Shown here one piece after another: positions 1-7,810 of a DNA stretch of 25,287 nucleotides. The stretch is from a virus. How positions within the stretch are numbered: the first letter of the stretch is position 1; each line of letters opens with the position of its first letter. The notes under the pieces were generated by a model. The model ran no database searches. It was not told the DNA's origin and worked only from the letters and a program-made list of their open reading frames with translations. The stretch lies in IMG/VR virus record IMGVR_UViG_3300039159_000714, positions 1 to 25,287 of that record. One strand, given 5' to 3'. A program made the position numbers and the translations under genes.

Positions 1-1338
1 ATCCATAATGTATAGAGCATATACGGCAGATGTGGTTTCAGCATCACCACTGAACAATTTAGCTCCAATCACGCGGGCAGACCCGAGCAATGTACCACCC
101 GAAGATGCAGAACTATCAAAAAACTCAATCGTTTGATAGTTGGAGATGTTCGGGAAACCAAACATATTAGTCACGAGGATATATTGGCCGTATTCAACGG
201 TCGCTGTGGCATTCAGAATAGTTCTAATGTGCGCAGGTGTGCGGGCCCGATCAACAGTAATATTGGACTGAGCGATTTTAGATATCTCGAATCCTTTTAC
301 ATATGCCTTACCAGGTGTTATAGTAATGGCCATCTTCTCCGGGTCACCACCCTGTAATTCAGTCCAGACACCACCCTCATCCTGGGTTGTTTTAAGATGG
401 GGCGAAGCCCCAACCACCAAACCGCTAGTAATATAATTGCCCGACTCATCAAAGGTTCTACGGGCGATAGTTTTTTCTAGTTCTGAGTACTGAGCAAACT
501 CTGATTGAATAGCCAGTACATTATTACTGTACCGCATTAGTTCTAAGAATTTCTCTGTAGGTTCGAAATTAATATCTCTGACCTGAAGATTCAGTTCGAT
601 TTTTACCCGATCGGCCCCGGGTGCAGCATAGTTATAAGATCCATTTGCTGGATCCAATAGAGAGTCATCATCGTCGGATGTAACCACAGTCTCAATAGCT
701 TCTAGGACTACGCGGCCATGAGCAACTGTACCGTATTTGTCCATAATGGCCGTTTGAGCCTCGGTATAAACAAATTGCCCACCAGTATAAAAGATACCCT
801 CGGATAGATTTACTAAGATGCTCTTCCCGGTTGGGGTGGCAGCTGCAACGGTGCACTTAAAGTTGTCGGATGTATTCAGAAGTCCATCTGCTGTCAGGCA
901 AGTTAATAGTTCGCCAGCCACAAAATTATTGGATAGCAGACCAGCCGAGCCACTGATGTACTTAATGAAAAGTGTATCTGGCTCGAGAATCGAGTTAACG
1001 GTTACATTTCGTGTGGTAGCTAGAACCACGGCCCTAACACCGTTGCCGTTTTGGATTGTTGCGCCCGCAAAGAAGGACAGATCGATTTGACCGCCACCAA
1101 ATGTCGGCTCTAGTTTAACAAAAACCACGTCACGATCAATAGCGGTTTTACCACCATATACAACAGAACCTTCTTTAAAGATATGGTCCCCGAAGCGCTT
1201 GATCTGTTCTTGGATAATCGTTTGGAGTTGCGTCAACTCCCGAGCTTGAACAGCGAACCCGGGCTTAAAAAGAATTTTGTGGAAATTCTTCTTTGGATCA
1301 AAGTCATCAAAATAGGGGCTGAATGAGTAGCTATTCAT
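1..1338 (-). CDS. DUF4815-type virion structural protein (C-terminus beyond left edge)
   Basis: The reading frame is open for 446 codons from an ATG at 1338 to the left edge, so the C-terminus lies outside the window. The N-terminus (MNSYSFSPYFDDFDPKKNFH, then a segment with KPGFAVQARELTQLQ and a FGDHIFKEGSVV stretch) matches what I know as the DUF4815 family of T4-like marine phages. These are large tail/fibre-associated virion proteins whose N-terminal part probably attaches to the baseplate. Later segments (TPGKAYVKGFEI) are also typical. It is the last gene seen in the baseplate operon and follows the gp8-like gene by 16 bases. A late promoter (1378-1385) inside the end of that upstream gene gives it its own transcript with a leader of about 33 nt. 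Family assignment is from memory of motifs; exact role is inferred. Confidence 0.8.
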   Translation of the reverse strand, partial: MNSYSFSPYFDDFDPKKNFHKILFKPGFAVQARELTQLQTIIQEQIKRFGDHIFKEGSVVYGGKTAIDRDVVFVKLEPTFGGGQIDLSFFAGATIQNGNGVRAVVLATTRNVTVNSILEPDTLFIKYISGSAGLLSNNFVAGELLTCLTADGLLNTSDNFKCTVAAATPTGKSILVNLSEGIFYTGGQFVYTEAQTAIMDKYGTVAHGRVVLEAIETVVTSDDDDSLLDPANGSYNYAAPGADRVKIELNLQVRDINFEPTEKFLELMRYSNNVLAIQSEFAQYSELEKTIARRTFDESGNYITSGLVVGASPHLKTTQDEGGVWTELQGGDPEKMAITITPGKAYVKGFEISKIAQSNITVDRARTPAHIRTILNATATVEYGQYILVTNMFGFPNISNYQTIEFFDSSASSGGTLLGSARVIGAKLFSGDAETTSAVYALYIMD

Positions 1339-1354
1339 GTTTTGTTCTTTATTC

Positions 1355-3427
1355 TCAGTATCTCAAATATGTCTTGATATTTATACCTTGGATTTCGTCC
1401 AGGGTGAATGGAACTTCGTTGCTGACAAAAAGTAGATTACCGGTGTAGCGATCTGTGGTTGGGTAGGTCAAAATACCCGAACACGCCCAAGAAGTCACAC
1501 CATCCAATGTTCGGAGAATTCCAATAGGTGATATAGGTTTTCTTCCCAGTGGCAATAGATGCACAGTGGTACCAGAGATATAGATAACCTTAAATGATGC
1601 GGTGTTGTTCTCGATCACCATATCAGCGGCTAGACCCACGGTACTATCAAATGTAGTTATGATAGCTTCATAACTGCTAACGGCTGTAAGCTTCCTATTC
1701 GTATTGAATTGGCGCACATTTTTAATCAAACCATATTGCCTAAAATCCTGGGCGATCAGTGTGAACTCTGGGATATCTTGGAGGATGGATGAGATACAAA
1801 CCGAATCAACTCGAAGTTCATTAACTGCGTTGCGGCCATGGCCGCCCGCGGGTGAAATAACTACTCGGGCAATTGCCAATGGAAGAATATTGCCGGGATC
1901 ACTTCTCCCTGAATCGGTAATAGTAGCCTCAGCCCAGGTGTATCCAGAGCCGGGATTGTCAATATTGATTTTGATAATAGCACCCTGCTGCACGATTGCG
2001 GAAGCAGTACAGCCAGTGCCATCACCGGTGATAGTTACTGTAGCAAAGGTGGTATAAGCAGCGCCCGCATCAGAGACCACAATAAGATGAATTCCCCCAT
2101 CCAAGGCAGATTGTTCCACGATAGACTGATCAGAGATAATATCCGAATCGTTTAGAATTATAGAAACAATAGCACCTGAGCCACCAACGCCGGAGACAAT
2201 AGCATTAGCATAGGTATAACCAACCCCGCCCGATTTAATAAAAATCTCGGCAATTGCACCAGAGGCGGTTATAACCGGCACCAATTCCGCGCCTGAACCA
2301 TCACCAATAACCGTAATTGATGTTGCACTATCGGCTAGATAATTAAGGCCCGGGTCGTTTATTGAAACTGTATCAATTCTGCCATTCAGCATGTTTGCCA
2401 CGATTAGGGCACTGCCGTTACCAACATACTTGCCTATACCAGCTGCATATCCTGGGAGAATAGAGATTGATATAGTTGGTGCTGCAGTGTACCCAGAGCC
2501 ACTATCAACAATCTTAACCGAAAGGATAGTACCTGTAATAGGATCTATCACGGGTAACAATATGGCACCGCCCACGCTGGAGGTAATAGCATTAGTTACA
2601 GAGTAATTAAAACCGGGGGTAACAATAGTAAAGCCCGTAATTACACCAGACGACAGAATGGGCTCTATAACAGCCCCTGTTCCGACGCCAGCAATAGTAA
2701 ACAAAGCACTTGTATAGCCAGAACCGCCGTTTGTCACAGAGATCGCAGTAATACCACCAGAACCACTGATTGCTGTAACTGTTGCGACTAACCCTGAACC
2801 AGAAGAAGCTCCACTAACATTCAAATTGGTAATCTGTAGATTCGGATATCCTGTGCCATTAGCAAGAATACTAACGCGCCCAATAGCGCCCTGGCTATAG
2901 AAGGTATCGGATAAAGCGACCTGGACTGGCATCCTATCAAAGCTATTGAACCTCTTTCGTTTGGCCACTGGGATAGTAAAAAGATACTTCCAGATATAAC
3001 CGTCCAGAAGTTTTATCGGGGTATAGAATCTGCCCACGGGCTCGATTGTAGATAAGGCTCCATTGTTGTTATCAAGGCATTTGTATACCTCGAAGTTGGA
3101 GTTTACTACGTGATAATCCGTAACACTGTTGGGCATAGTATCATCCCATTGCGTGTACACTTTATTGTTTGGTGCAATCGCCCATTCATTTCTGATTGCG
3201 CATAATGAAACTTCACCTGGCATCACCCGCCGGAAATAAGCCATGTTATTTCGAACTTCCCGCTCGGTAACCAATGTTGAGGTATAGACATCAGGGATAT
3301 CCGATGGGGATGTCCAACTATCAATCTTCCCAAAATAGAGATGGTAAATCTCCCTATTCAGTTGGATATTATCCACAAGATCGGATGCGGCCGAAATAGC
3401 CGCGCCGGGCAAAGTTACAATGGCCAT
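1355..3427 (-). CDS. gp8-like baseplate wedge protein with repeat expansion
   Basis: A 690-aa protein. Residues 1-170 resemble T4 gp8: a shared succession of an IYHLYFGKIDSW segment, an RR(V)MPG-type turn, YKCLDNNNGALSTIEP, and DGYIWKYLFTIP. In T4, gp8 is a 334-aa baseplate wedge subunit bridging gp7 and gp10. Here residues about 185-500 are a low-complexity Gly/Ser/Thr/Ile-rich region with about eight imperfect repeats built on G-x-G-Y-T (residues 191, 235, 271, 310, 359, 401, 455 and 493). The C-terminal 180 residues start with an SPAGGHGRNAVNEL motif that I associate with the T4-like marine versions. It starts one base after the stop of the 149-aa gene, so it is co-translated with the wedge genes. 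The doubled length compared with T4 is due mainly to the repeat block. Confidence 0.75.
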   Translation of the reverse strand: MAIVTLPGAAISAASDLVDNIQLNREIYHLYFGKIDSWTSPSDIPDVYTSTLVTEREVRNNMAYFRRVMPGEVSLCAIRNEWAIAPNNKVYTQWDDTMPNSVTDYHVVNSNFEVYKCLDNNNGALSTIEPVGRFYTPIKLLDGYIWKYLFTIPVAKRKRFNSFDRMPVQVALSDTFYSQGAIGRVSILANGTGYPNLQITNLNVSGASSGSGLVATVTAISGSGGITAISVTNGGSGYTSALFTIAGVGTGAVIEPILSSGVITGFTIVTPGFNYSVTNAITSSVGGAILLPVIDPITGTILSVKIVDSGSGYTAAPTISISILPGYAAGIGKYVGNGSALIVANMLNGRIDTVSINDPGLNYLADSATSITVIGDGSGAELVPVITASGAIAEIFIKSGGVGYTYANAIVSGVGGSGAIVSIILNDSDIISDQSIVEQSALDGGIHLIVVSDAGAAYTTFATVTITGDGTGCTASAIVQQGAIIKINIDNPGSGYTWAEATITDSGRSDPGNILPLAIARVVISPAGGHGRNAVNELRVDSVCISSILQDIPEFTLIAQDFRQYGLIKNVRQFNTNRKLTAVSSYEAIITTFDSTVGLAADMVIENNTASFKVIYISGTTVHLLPLGRKPISPIGILRTLDGVTSWACSGILTYPTTDRYTGNLLFVSNEVPFTLDEIQGINIKTYLRY
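1378..1385 (-). promoter_or_regulatory. late promoter TATAAATA before the DUF4815-type gene
   Basis: The minus strand reads TATAAATA, an exact match to the T4-type late promoter recognised by the gp55 sigma factor with gp33 and the sliding clamp. It lies within the last codons of the gp8-like gene. Transcription would start near 1371, giving a leader of about 33 nt before the ATG at 1338. Confidence 0.65.
1937..2857 (-). repeat. GSGYT-type protein repeats in gp8-like gene
   Basis: About eight degenerate repeats of 35-80 residues share a core of (D/N)-x-G-x-G-Y followed by a V-T-I strand and a G-x-G-x-G-A turn. They are encoded by residues 191-497 of the gp8-like protein. The DNA repeats are diverged, so this is an old protein-level expansion rather than a recent DNA duplication. 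Confidence 0.7.
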
Positions 3428-3428
3428 A

Positions 3429-3878
3429 TTAAGCTACAGTGATGTTCCAAGAGATAGCAAGAGTGTCCAGGGCGCCTTTGTTAACAACAGCAAACGTGAC
3501 CCGATTCAACATAACGCCAGAGTTGATAGCCGAGGCATTGAAGATACCCGCCTCCACAATAGCCCCGGTGCCAGCGCCAGCACCAAACGTGGCAGCAAAG
3601 TTGGCAACGTTTGCCGTGTTGGATGGAGTAGCCACCGCCCGACCACCCACAATCTCAGAGCCCAATTGAGTGTTACCAGCCGCTTCTGCAGCTGCAGAAG
3701 TTCCAACTGCCATCCATCCCATCAGCGCCGGTGAGCCCGATGTAATTCGTTGGGCAATATAAGTTCTACCCACGGTGGTGATAATGTTGTTCTCGGTCCG
3801 ATCGACCTTAACATTACCATTTTCATCCGTAAGAACAATTCTTAGGGTACCAACTGCTTTAAATGTTTCGTTTATCAT
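3429..3878 (-). CDS. small virion-associated protein of the baseplate operon
   Basis: A 149-aa protein. I chose the ATG at 3878 because it forms an ATGA overlap with the TGA of the upstream 588-aa gene, the same coupling used elsewhere in this operon. A longer form starting at 3926 would add 16 unconvincing residues (MGNRLHINRHSNFGNN) that overlap the upstream gene. The sequence has a beta-rich start (MINETFKAVGTLRIVLTDEN), an RTENNIITTVGRTYIAQR segment and a WMAVGTSAAA turn. This pattern (unscreened ends, 'VGTGTTAA'-like core) is shared by small structural proteins encoded next to tail fibre or baseplate genes in many myoviruses. No enzymatic motif is visible. A structural role is inferred from position between two wedge/tail proteins; the exact role is unknown. 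Confidence 0.75.
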   Translation of the reverse strand: MINETFKAVGTLRIVLTDENGNVKVDRTENNIITTVGRTYIAQRITSGSPALMGWMAVGTSAAAEAAGNTQLGSEIVGGRAVATPSNTANVANFAATFGAGAGTGAIVEAGIFNASAINSGVMLNRVTFAVVNKGALDTLAISWNITVA

Positions 3879-5641
3879 GTTATTTCCAAAGTTTGAATGT
3901 CTGTTGATGTGTAACCGGTTACCCAATATGTATTACTAGTTCCTGTGATATAGGGATTTACTAGCGTAAATGAACTTCCATCATTTATAGTCTGAGTCTC
4001 CCCAAAACCTGGTTTTGTAATATTCTTCGATAATGTTTCCGTGTGGGTGAAATTATCGGATAAGATCTTACCTAATGTTTTATTTATCAGGGATTCTGTG
4101 ACTGATAGATTATCCCCGAGAACCTTGTTCATATTGAACAATCGGAGAGTCTCTGTGGCAGCAATCGAATCTGATAGTATCTTTGTGAACGCCCGAAGTA
4201 CGGTTAATTCCGCGGGAGTAAAGGTATCGGCCACTGGCTTTGATGTAGATAGAGCAACAGTATCAGAAGAGAAGAATACATCAAATAGATTAATACTATC
4301 CTTACTGATAATTCTAGATACAACCGCAGCAAAATCGATGTCTGTCCGGAGAGCTAATTTTTTAAAGTACTTCATACCAGCCGGGTGGGCCAGATTGATC
4401 ATTCTATCCTGCAACGCATTGTTAACACGGGATGAAATAATATATGAGAAGGCTTGGTAATAGAAGTTATCCTGGAGTCGATAAACATCATTGGATAGCT
4501 GACCATCTTCGTTCTTCCAAACCCCTTTGTTTTTAGCAGAAAGACTATAGACAAGCCTCAGGGTGGCCCGCGATTCTAACCAATCATCCAACGAGATACC
4601 ACCGGGATCAAAATCGGTAACATCTTCTATCAGCTCGGCGGATTCACTAGCCAAGATTTGACCAACTCCAAAGTATCCTTGGAGTACATATGGCTCTGGC
4701 ACTGTATAGTCATTGATATCCAATCCAGCACTGACATTTTCATAAATGTCGTATACTATATCGTCAAATGTTAGGCTGTGGGCATAAGGCCCTGTGCCGC
4801 TTATAGAGTAATTGTACTTTGTCCCAAACGGCTTATATTTGTAGGGGGATATAATAAACTGTTGGCCCGTATTATGATACATCCCGAAGCTAATAACTTC
4901 TATACCAAGAATAGAACCTCTTCTATTTACTCTCGTTACTCGGGCAAAGGTATCACGATCGGACCCGGGGATAATTATCAAACTCCCGATCTGCCAAGCG
5001 GCCCCACCGGCTGCAATATCAATAGCAGAGACGCATTCAATATGATTTGCTGAATACGAGATAGCCCCTGCACCATCCTGCTGAATTAGTATACCTGTTG
5101 GGTCATACTGAGTTAATGATCTAACATAGAGTCTTAAAGTATTTCCGACTATCTCATGCCTAATGGGCAAAAGGGAATATCTAATTCCATCCTTTTTGAT
5201 CTCGTAGTACACCGGCCGCAACGGGTCATATGTCCCAAACTGCAGATTGGCCTCGATGAAATACTCTTGCTCCCATAGACCCGCTGAGGTCCGGAGCATG
5301 TTATCACCGGGATACTCGAATGAAATTTCCTCATTAAAGATAACACGGTATAGATATGCAAAGGATTCTGGTGAACCCCGGGAAGCATAGAACTCTTTGG
5401 CGTGTCTCAGAAACTCGCGGATGTTAATGGAGTCCAACCCCGGAATTCCAGCGGCAAAATCTCTCCGATAGTACTCTAGAAACTTGTCATCAACAAGATC
5501 AATGTCCTTTATGGAGAATAGATCTACTTTAATAGTTTCAAGGTAGTTGTAGTACTCTTGAATAAATGAGACAAACGCGGGATATTCTTCCCGAACTACT
5601 TCAGGGATGCTACGATCTATTGTGGCCGCTAGATAGGTCAT
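3875..5641 (-). CDS. baseplate/tail structural protein (gp7 position) with C-terminal 19-aa repeats
   Basis: A 588-aa protein directly downstream of gp6 (ATGA overlap at 5638-5641), the position gene 7 occupies in T4, although T4 gp7 is far longer (1032 aa). The first ~130 residues carry a conserved myovirus baseplate pattern: EYPAFVSFIQEYYNYLE, a DID-LVDDKFLEYYRRDFAAGIP stretch, then FYASRGSPESFAYLYRVIFN and a YPGDNMLR turn. This pattern is frequent in tail proteins of T4-like marine phages. The middle is beta-rich. Residues 488-544 are three consecutive 19-residue repeats (ILSDS..., VLGDN..., ILSDN...), followed by a short C-terminal beta segment. These resemble fibre shaft repeats. Assigning it as a gp7 counterpart rests on gene order and is uncertain; a baseplate role is well supported. 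Confidence 0.7.
   Translation of the reverse strand: MTYLAATIDRSIPEVVREEYPAFVSFIQEYYNYLETIKVDLFSIKDIDLVDDKFLEYYRRDFAAGIPGLDSINIREFLRHAKEFYASRGSPESFAYLYRVIFNEEISFEYPGDNMLRTSAGLWEQEYFIEANLQFGTYDPLRPVYYEIKKDGIRYSLLPIRHEIVGNTLRLYVRSLTQYDPTGILIQQDGAGAISYSANHIECVSAIDIAAGGAAWQIGSLIIIPGSDRDTFARVTRVNRRGSILGIEVISFGMYHNTGQQFIISPYKYKPFGTKYNYSISGTGPYAHSLTFDDIVYDIYENVSAGLDINDYTVPEPYVLQGYFGVGQILASESAELIEDVTDFDPGGISLDDWLESRATLRLVYSLSAKNKGVWKNEDGQLSNDVYRLQDNFYYQAFSYIISSRVNNALQDRMINLAHPAGMKYFKKLALRTDIDFAAVVSRIISKDSINLFDVFFSSDTVALSTSKPVADTFTPAELTVLRAFTKILSDSIAATETLRLFNMNKVLGDNLSVTESLINKTLGKILSDNFTHTETLSKNITKPGFGETQTINDGSSFTLVNPYITGTSNTYWVTGYTSTDIQTLEIT
4010..4180 (-). repeat. three tandem 19-residue repeats
   Basis: Residues 488-506, 507-525 and 526-544 of the 588-aa protein align without gaps on a pattern [IV]-L-[SG]-D-[SN]-x-x-x-T-E-[TS]-L. 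The DNA copies are diverged. Confidence 0.75.
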
Positions 5642-7413
5642 ACTGATGTCTTATTGGCGATTATGTTGATAGTCGTTAGATCTGGCGGAAGCGTGACAAT
5701 ATATTGTCTTCTTGGCACAATGTCATTTACATCTGGCTCAAACATGAACTCAAGTTCAGCGTCATATAAGCCAGAAATGTTTAGTTGTGGTATATTTATT
5801 CTTCCATTCCCATAATCAATAGTCCCAACCGGGCGGATGAATGTGGCCACACCCTTGATATCCTCGGAGAAAACATTTATTATACCGCGGCCATTATCCT
5901 TAATATAACAGCGATCGACCACGGTTTCTATGAAGAACCTAGTGCTCCAAAAGGTTGTATTCCCCACGTTATGCTTAATAGGGTTGTTGAATATCGTGGT
6001 GTAATTAGCATTAGAGTTGAAAAGAACTCTTACTGGTTTCCGAACTCGAATGGTGGATAGATTGCTGGTAATGCTAAAATCCGCGGCGTCAATTCGGCCC
6101 ACCAATGTAGAATATCTAAACTGAGAATCAAATGTATTCAGGGTAGTACCGTATTGTATAATGCTGTTGCGCACGATAGTCTGAAGTTGCCCTGAGTTCC
6201 ACTTGGCGATTAGGGGATCATAAAACACGCGGGTGTTGAATTGAATCCGCAGATACTCCGGATCAACGATGACTGGTGATACTGTAACAACTTTTCTGCT
6301 GTCCAAAATACTGCTGAGGATCGTGGCCTTCTCTGCCTCTGAAACAACCTCGCCCCCGAACGGCTTCATGGCAATAAAAACCTTACCAAAGATTGGAGGC
6401 ACATTGTCCTGCCCGCCCCAGACTCGGACTGTTTCGATATTCGTGTTGATCGAGCGAATCAGTGTTTCATAGTCGGATGATGTAACCGCCCGATTCTGAG
6501 TAATATAGGTCCTTGGGGCGTTGGTCTTGATGGAGTCGAGCGACTCTGGATTTGCACCACCCGAAGAATTCTGACCCGGTACCGTCAGCGTTGCGTCATA
6601 GAACAAATCGCCCCGGAAGCCAGAGGAATAAGTGAACGCAGACCCAAGATTTGCCCCAGGGCCGTTTGTGTCCGTATAGGTCATCACCACATTGTTACCA
6701 GGAACCAGGGCCTTACCGATGATGCCGTCCCCGAAGGATGCCTCATAGTATAGATCTTCTCTCTGCTTAATAAAAAATGTCTTCGAGGTCGGTGTGATTG
6801 TTAGAACCCCATCGGCCAGATTGTATTTTGTGAACTCGGAACCGTCCTGGATTCTTACCGAGAGGCTAGTCATATCGGCCCGAAGCGAGGGGATGACATA
6901 GTAAGAAGTTGGCGTAACAGGGATCGTGACGGTTCTTTGTTCGCCCTCGATCAGCTCGATGTTCGTGAAGTAATAGGAGCCCAAAACAAGTTCGGCACTC
7001 ACATCGATCCGAGTGTTGAAGTAATAAAGAACCCCGTTGATCGATGTGCTGAATCTGGTCCCAGTGGGGATCGTTAGAATTGGAACCGGCACCAGCCCTG
7101 GATCGGTCACGACTAGATCAATTCTGACCCGCGAAGCCCGAACGCTCTTGGCGGTGTATCCCATCATCTTTGCGAGAGACACTGCACTTGAATACTTTGA
7201 AACCGAGTCCATGAACATCTCGTTCACAGCAAAGTTCGTGGTCAATCCAGCATAATGAGTGTTGTAGGCAAGGACACTGATCAGTGTGCTAAGAGCAGAA
7301 CCTTCGAAGTTATAGTCCTTGAATACTTCTTGACCAGACAAATATGTCTTAATATTGGTGGCAATCTCATCAAAGTCGAGCTCTGTAGTCTGAATCTTTT
7401 TATTGGTAGCCAT
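5638..7413 (-). CDS. gp6: baseplate wedge subunit gp6
   Basis: A 591-aa protein, slightly shorter than T4 gp6 (660 aa). It has the typical gp6/baseplate-J-like N-terminus: a TTELDFDEIATNIKTYL segment, then F-KDYNFEGSALSTLISVLAYNTHY and NEMFMDSVSKYSSAVSLAKMMGY. The central part has a YYEASFGDGIIGKAL motif and an RAVTSSDYETLIRS motif, both standard in baseplate-J/gp6 proteins. gp6 dimers form the inner ring of the baseplate that holds the wedges together around the hub. It starts 3 bases after the gp25 stop and its stop overlaps the next ATG, so gp25, gp6 and the following protein are translated together, as their joint assembly would need. Confidence 0.95.
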   Translation of the reverse strand: MATNKKIQTTELDFDEIATNIKTYLSGQEVFKDYNFEGSALSTLISVLAYNTHYAGLTTNFAVNEMFMDSVSKYSSAVSLAKMMGYTAKSVRASRVRIDLVVTDPGLVPVPILTIPTGTRFSTSINGVLYYFNTRIDVSAELVLGSYYFTNIELIEGEQRTVTIPVTPTSYYVIPSLRADMTSLSVRIQDGSEFTKYNLADGVLTITPTSKTFFIKQREDLYYEASFGDGIIGKALVPGNNVVMTYTDTNGPGANLGSAFTYSSGFRGDLFYDATLTVPGQNSSGGANPESLDSIKTNAPRTYITQNRAVTSSDYETLIRSINTNIETVRVWGGQDNVPPIFGKVFIAMKPFGGEVVSEAEKATILSSILDSRKVVTVSPVIVDPEYLRIQFNTRVFYDPLIAKWNSGQLQTIVRNSIIQYGTTLNTFDSQFRYSTLVGRIDAADFSITSNLSTIRVRKPVRVLFNSNANYTTIFNNPIKHNVGNTTFWSTRFFIETVVDRCYIKDNGRGIINVFSEDIKGVATFIRPVGTIDYGNGRINIPQLNISGLYDAELEFMFEPDVNDIVPRRQYIVTLPPDLTTINIIANKTSV

Positions 7414-7416
7414 GTC

Positions 7417-7800
7417 TTATCGAGTCCGATTGAGTGAGAGTTCAAGGTTACTTCTCTGTAACGTATTTTTGATAGTGAATGTAATACTGATGAACAGACG
7501 GTTGTTATCAGGAGAGGCGTCGACCTCTATGCTGTTAAGATCGACCCTGGGCTCATATTGTCTGATCAGACCCGACAGGGCTTCCTTCAGAACAATTTCC
7601 GTCATCGGGGTGATATTCTCGAACTGCATACCCTTCACCGGGGAGCCTATTTCACTGTGGAAGGGCTTCTCATAGAAGTTGGTGAGAACAAGCATCTTTA
7701 CGGCGGATTTCACCGCAGCCTCATTCGTGCGAATCCCCACGTCACCGGTGATAGGATTTGCCGCGAAGGTAAGATCGATGTCGGAGTATACAGTTTTCAT
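7417..7800 (-). CDS. gp25: baseplate wedge subunit gp25
   Basis: A 127-aa protein (T4 gp25 is 132 aa) of the gp25/W lysozyme-like family, which in spite of the name is structural. Visible hallmarks are an N-terminal YSDIDLTF segment, an AVKSAVKMLVLTNFYEKPF helix, a SPVKGMQFENITP turn and a C-terminal ISITFTIKN strand. gp25 forms the first layer of the baseplate with gp6 and gp53 and nucleates sheath polymerisation. The ATG at 7800 follows the gp5 stop by 10 bases. Confidence 0.95.
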   Translation of the reverse strand: MKTVYSDIDLTFAANPITGDVGIRTNEAAVKSAVKMLVLTNFYEKPFHSEIGSPVKGMQFENITPMTEIVLKEALSGLIRQYEPRVDLNSIEVDASPDNNRLFISITFTIKNTLQRSNLELSLNRTR

Positions 7801-7810
7801 ACCCTATTTA

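Noticed and set aside
3879-3926. Longer start (3926) for the 149-aa protein
   Set aside because: It would overlap the upstream gene by 52 bases, whereas the ATG at 3878 forms the ATGA overlap used throughout this operon.
5793-5800. AATAAATA on the minus strand inside gp6
   Set aside because: One mismatch, within coding sequence and 150 bases from the next gene; not supported.
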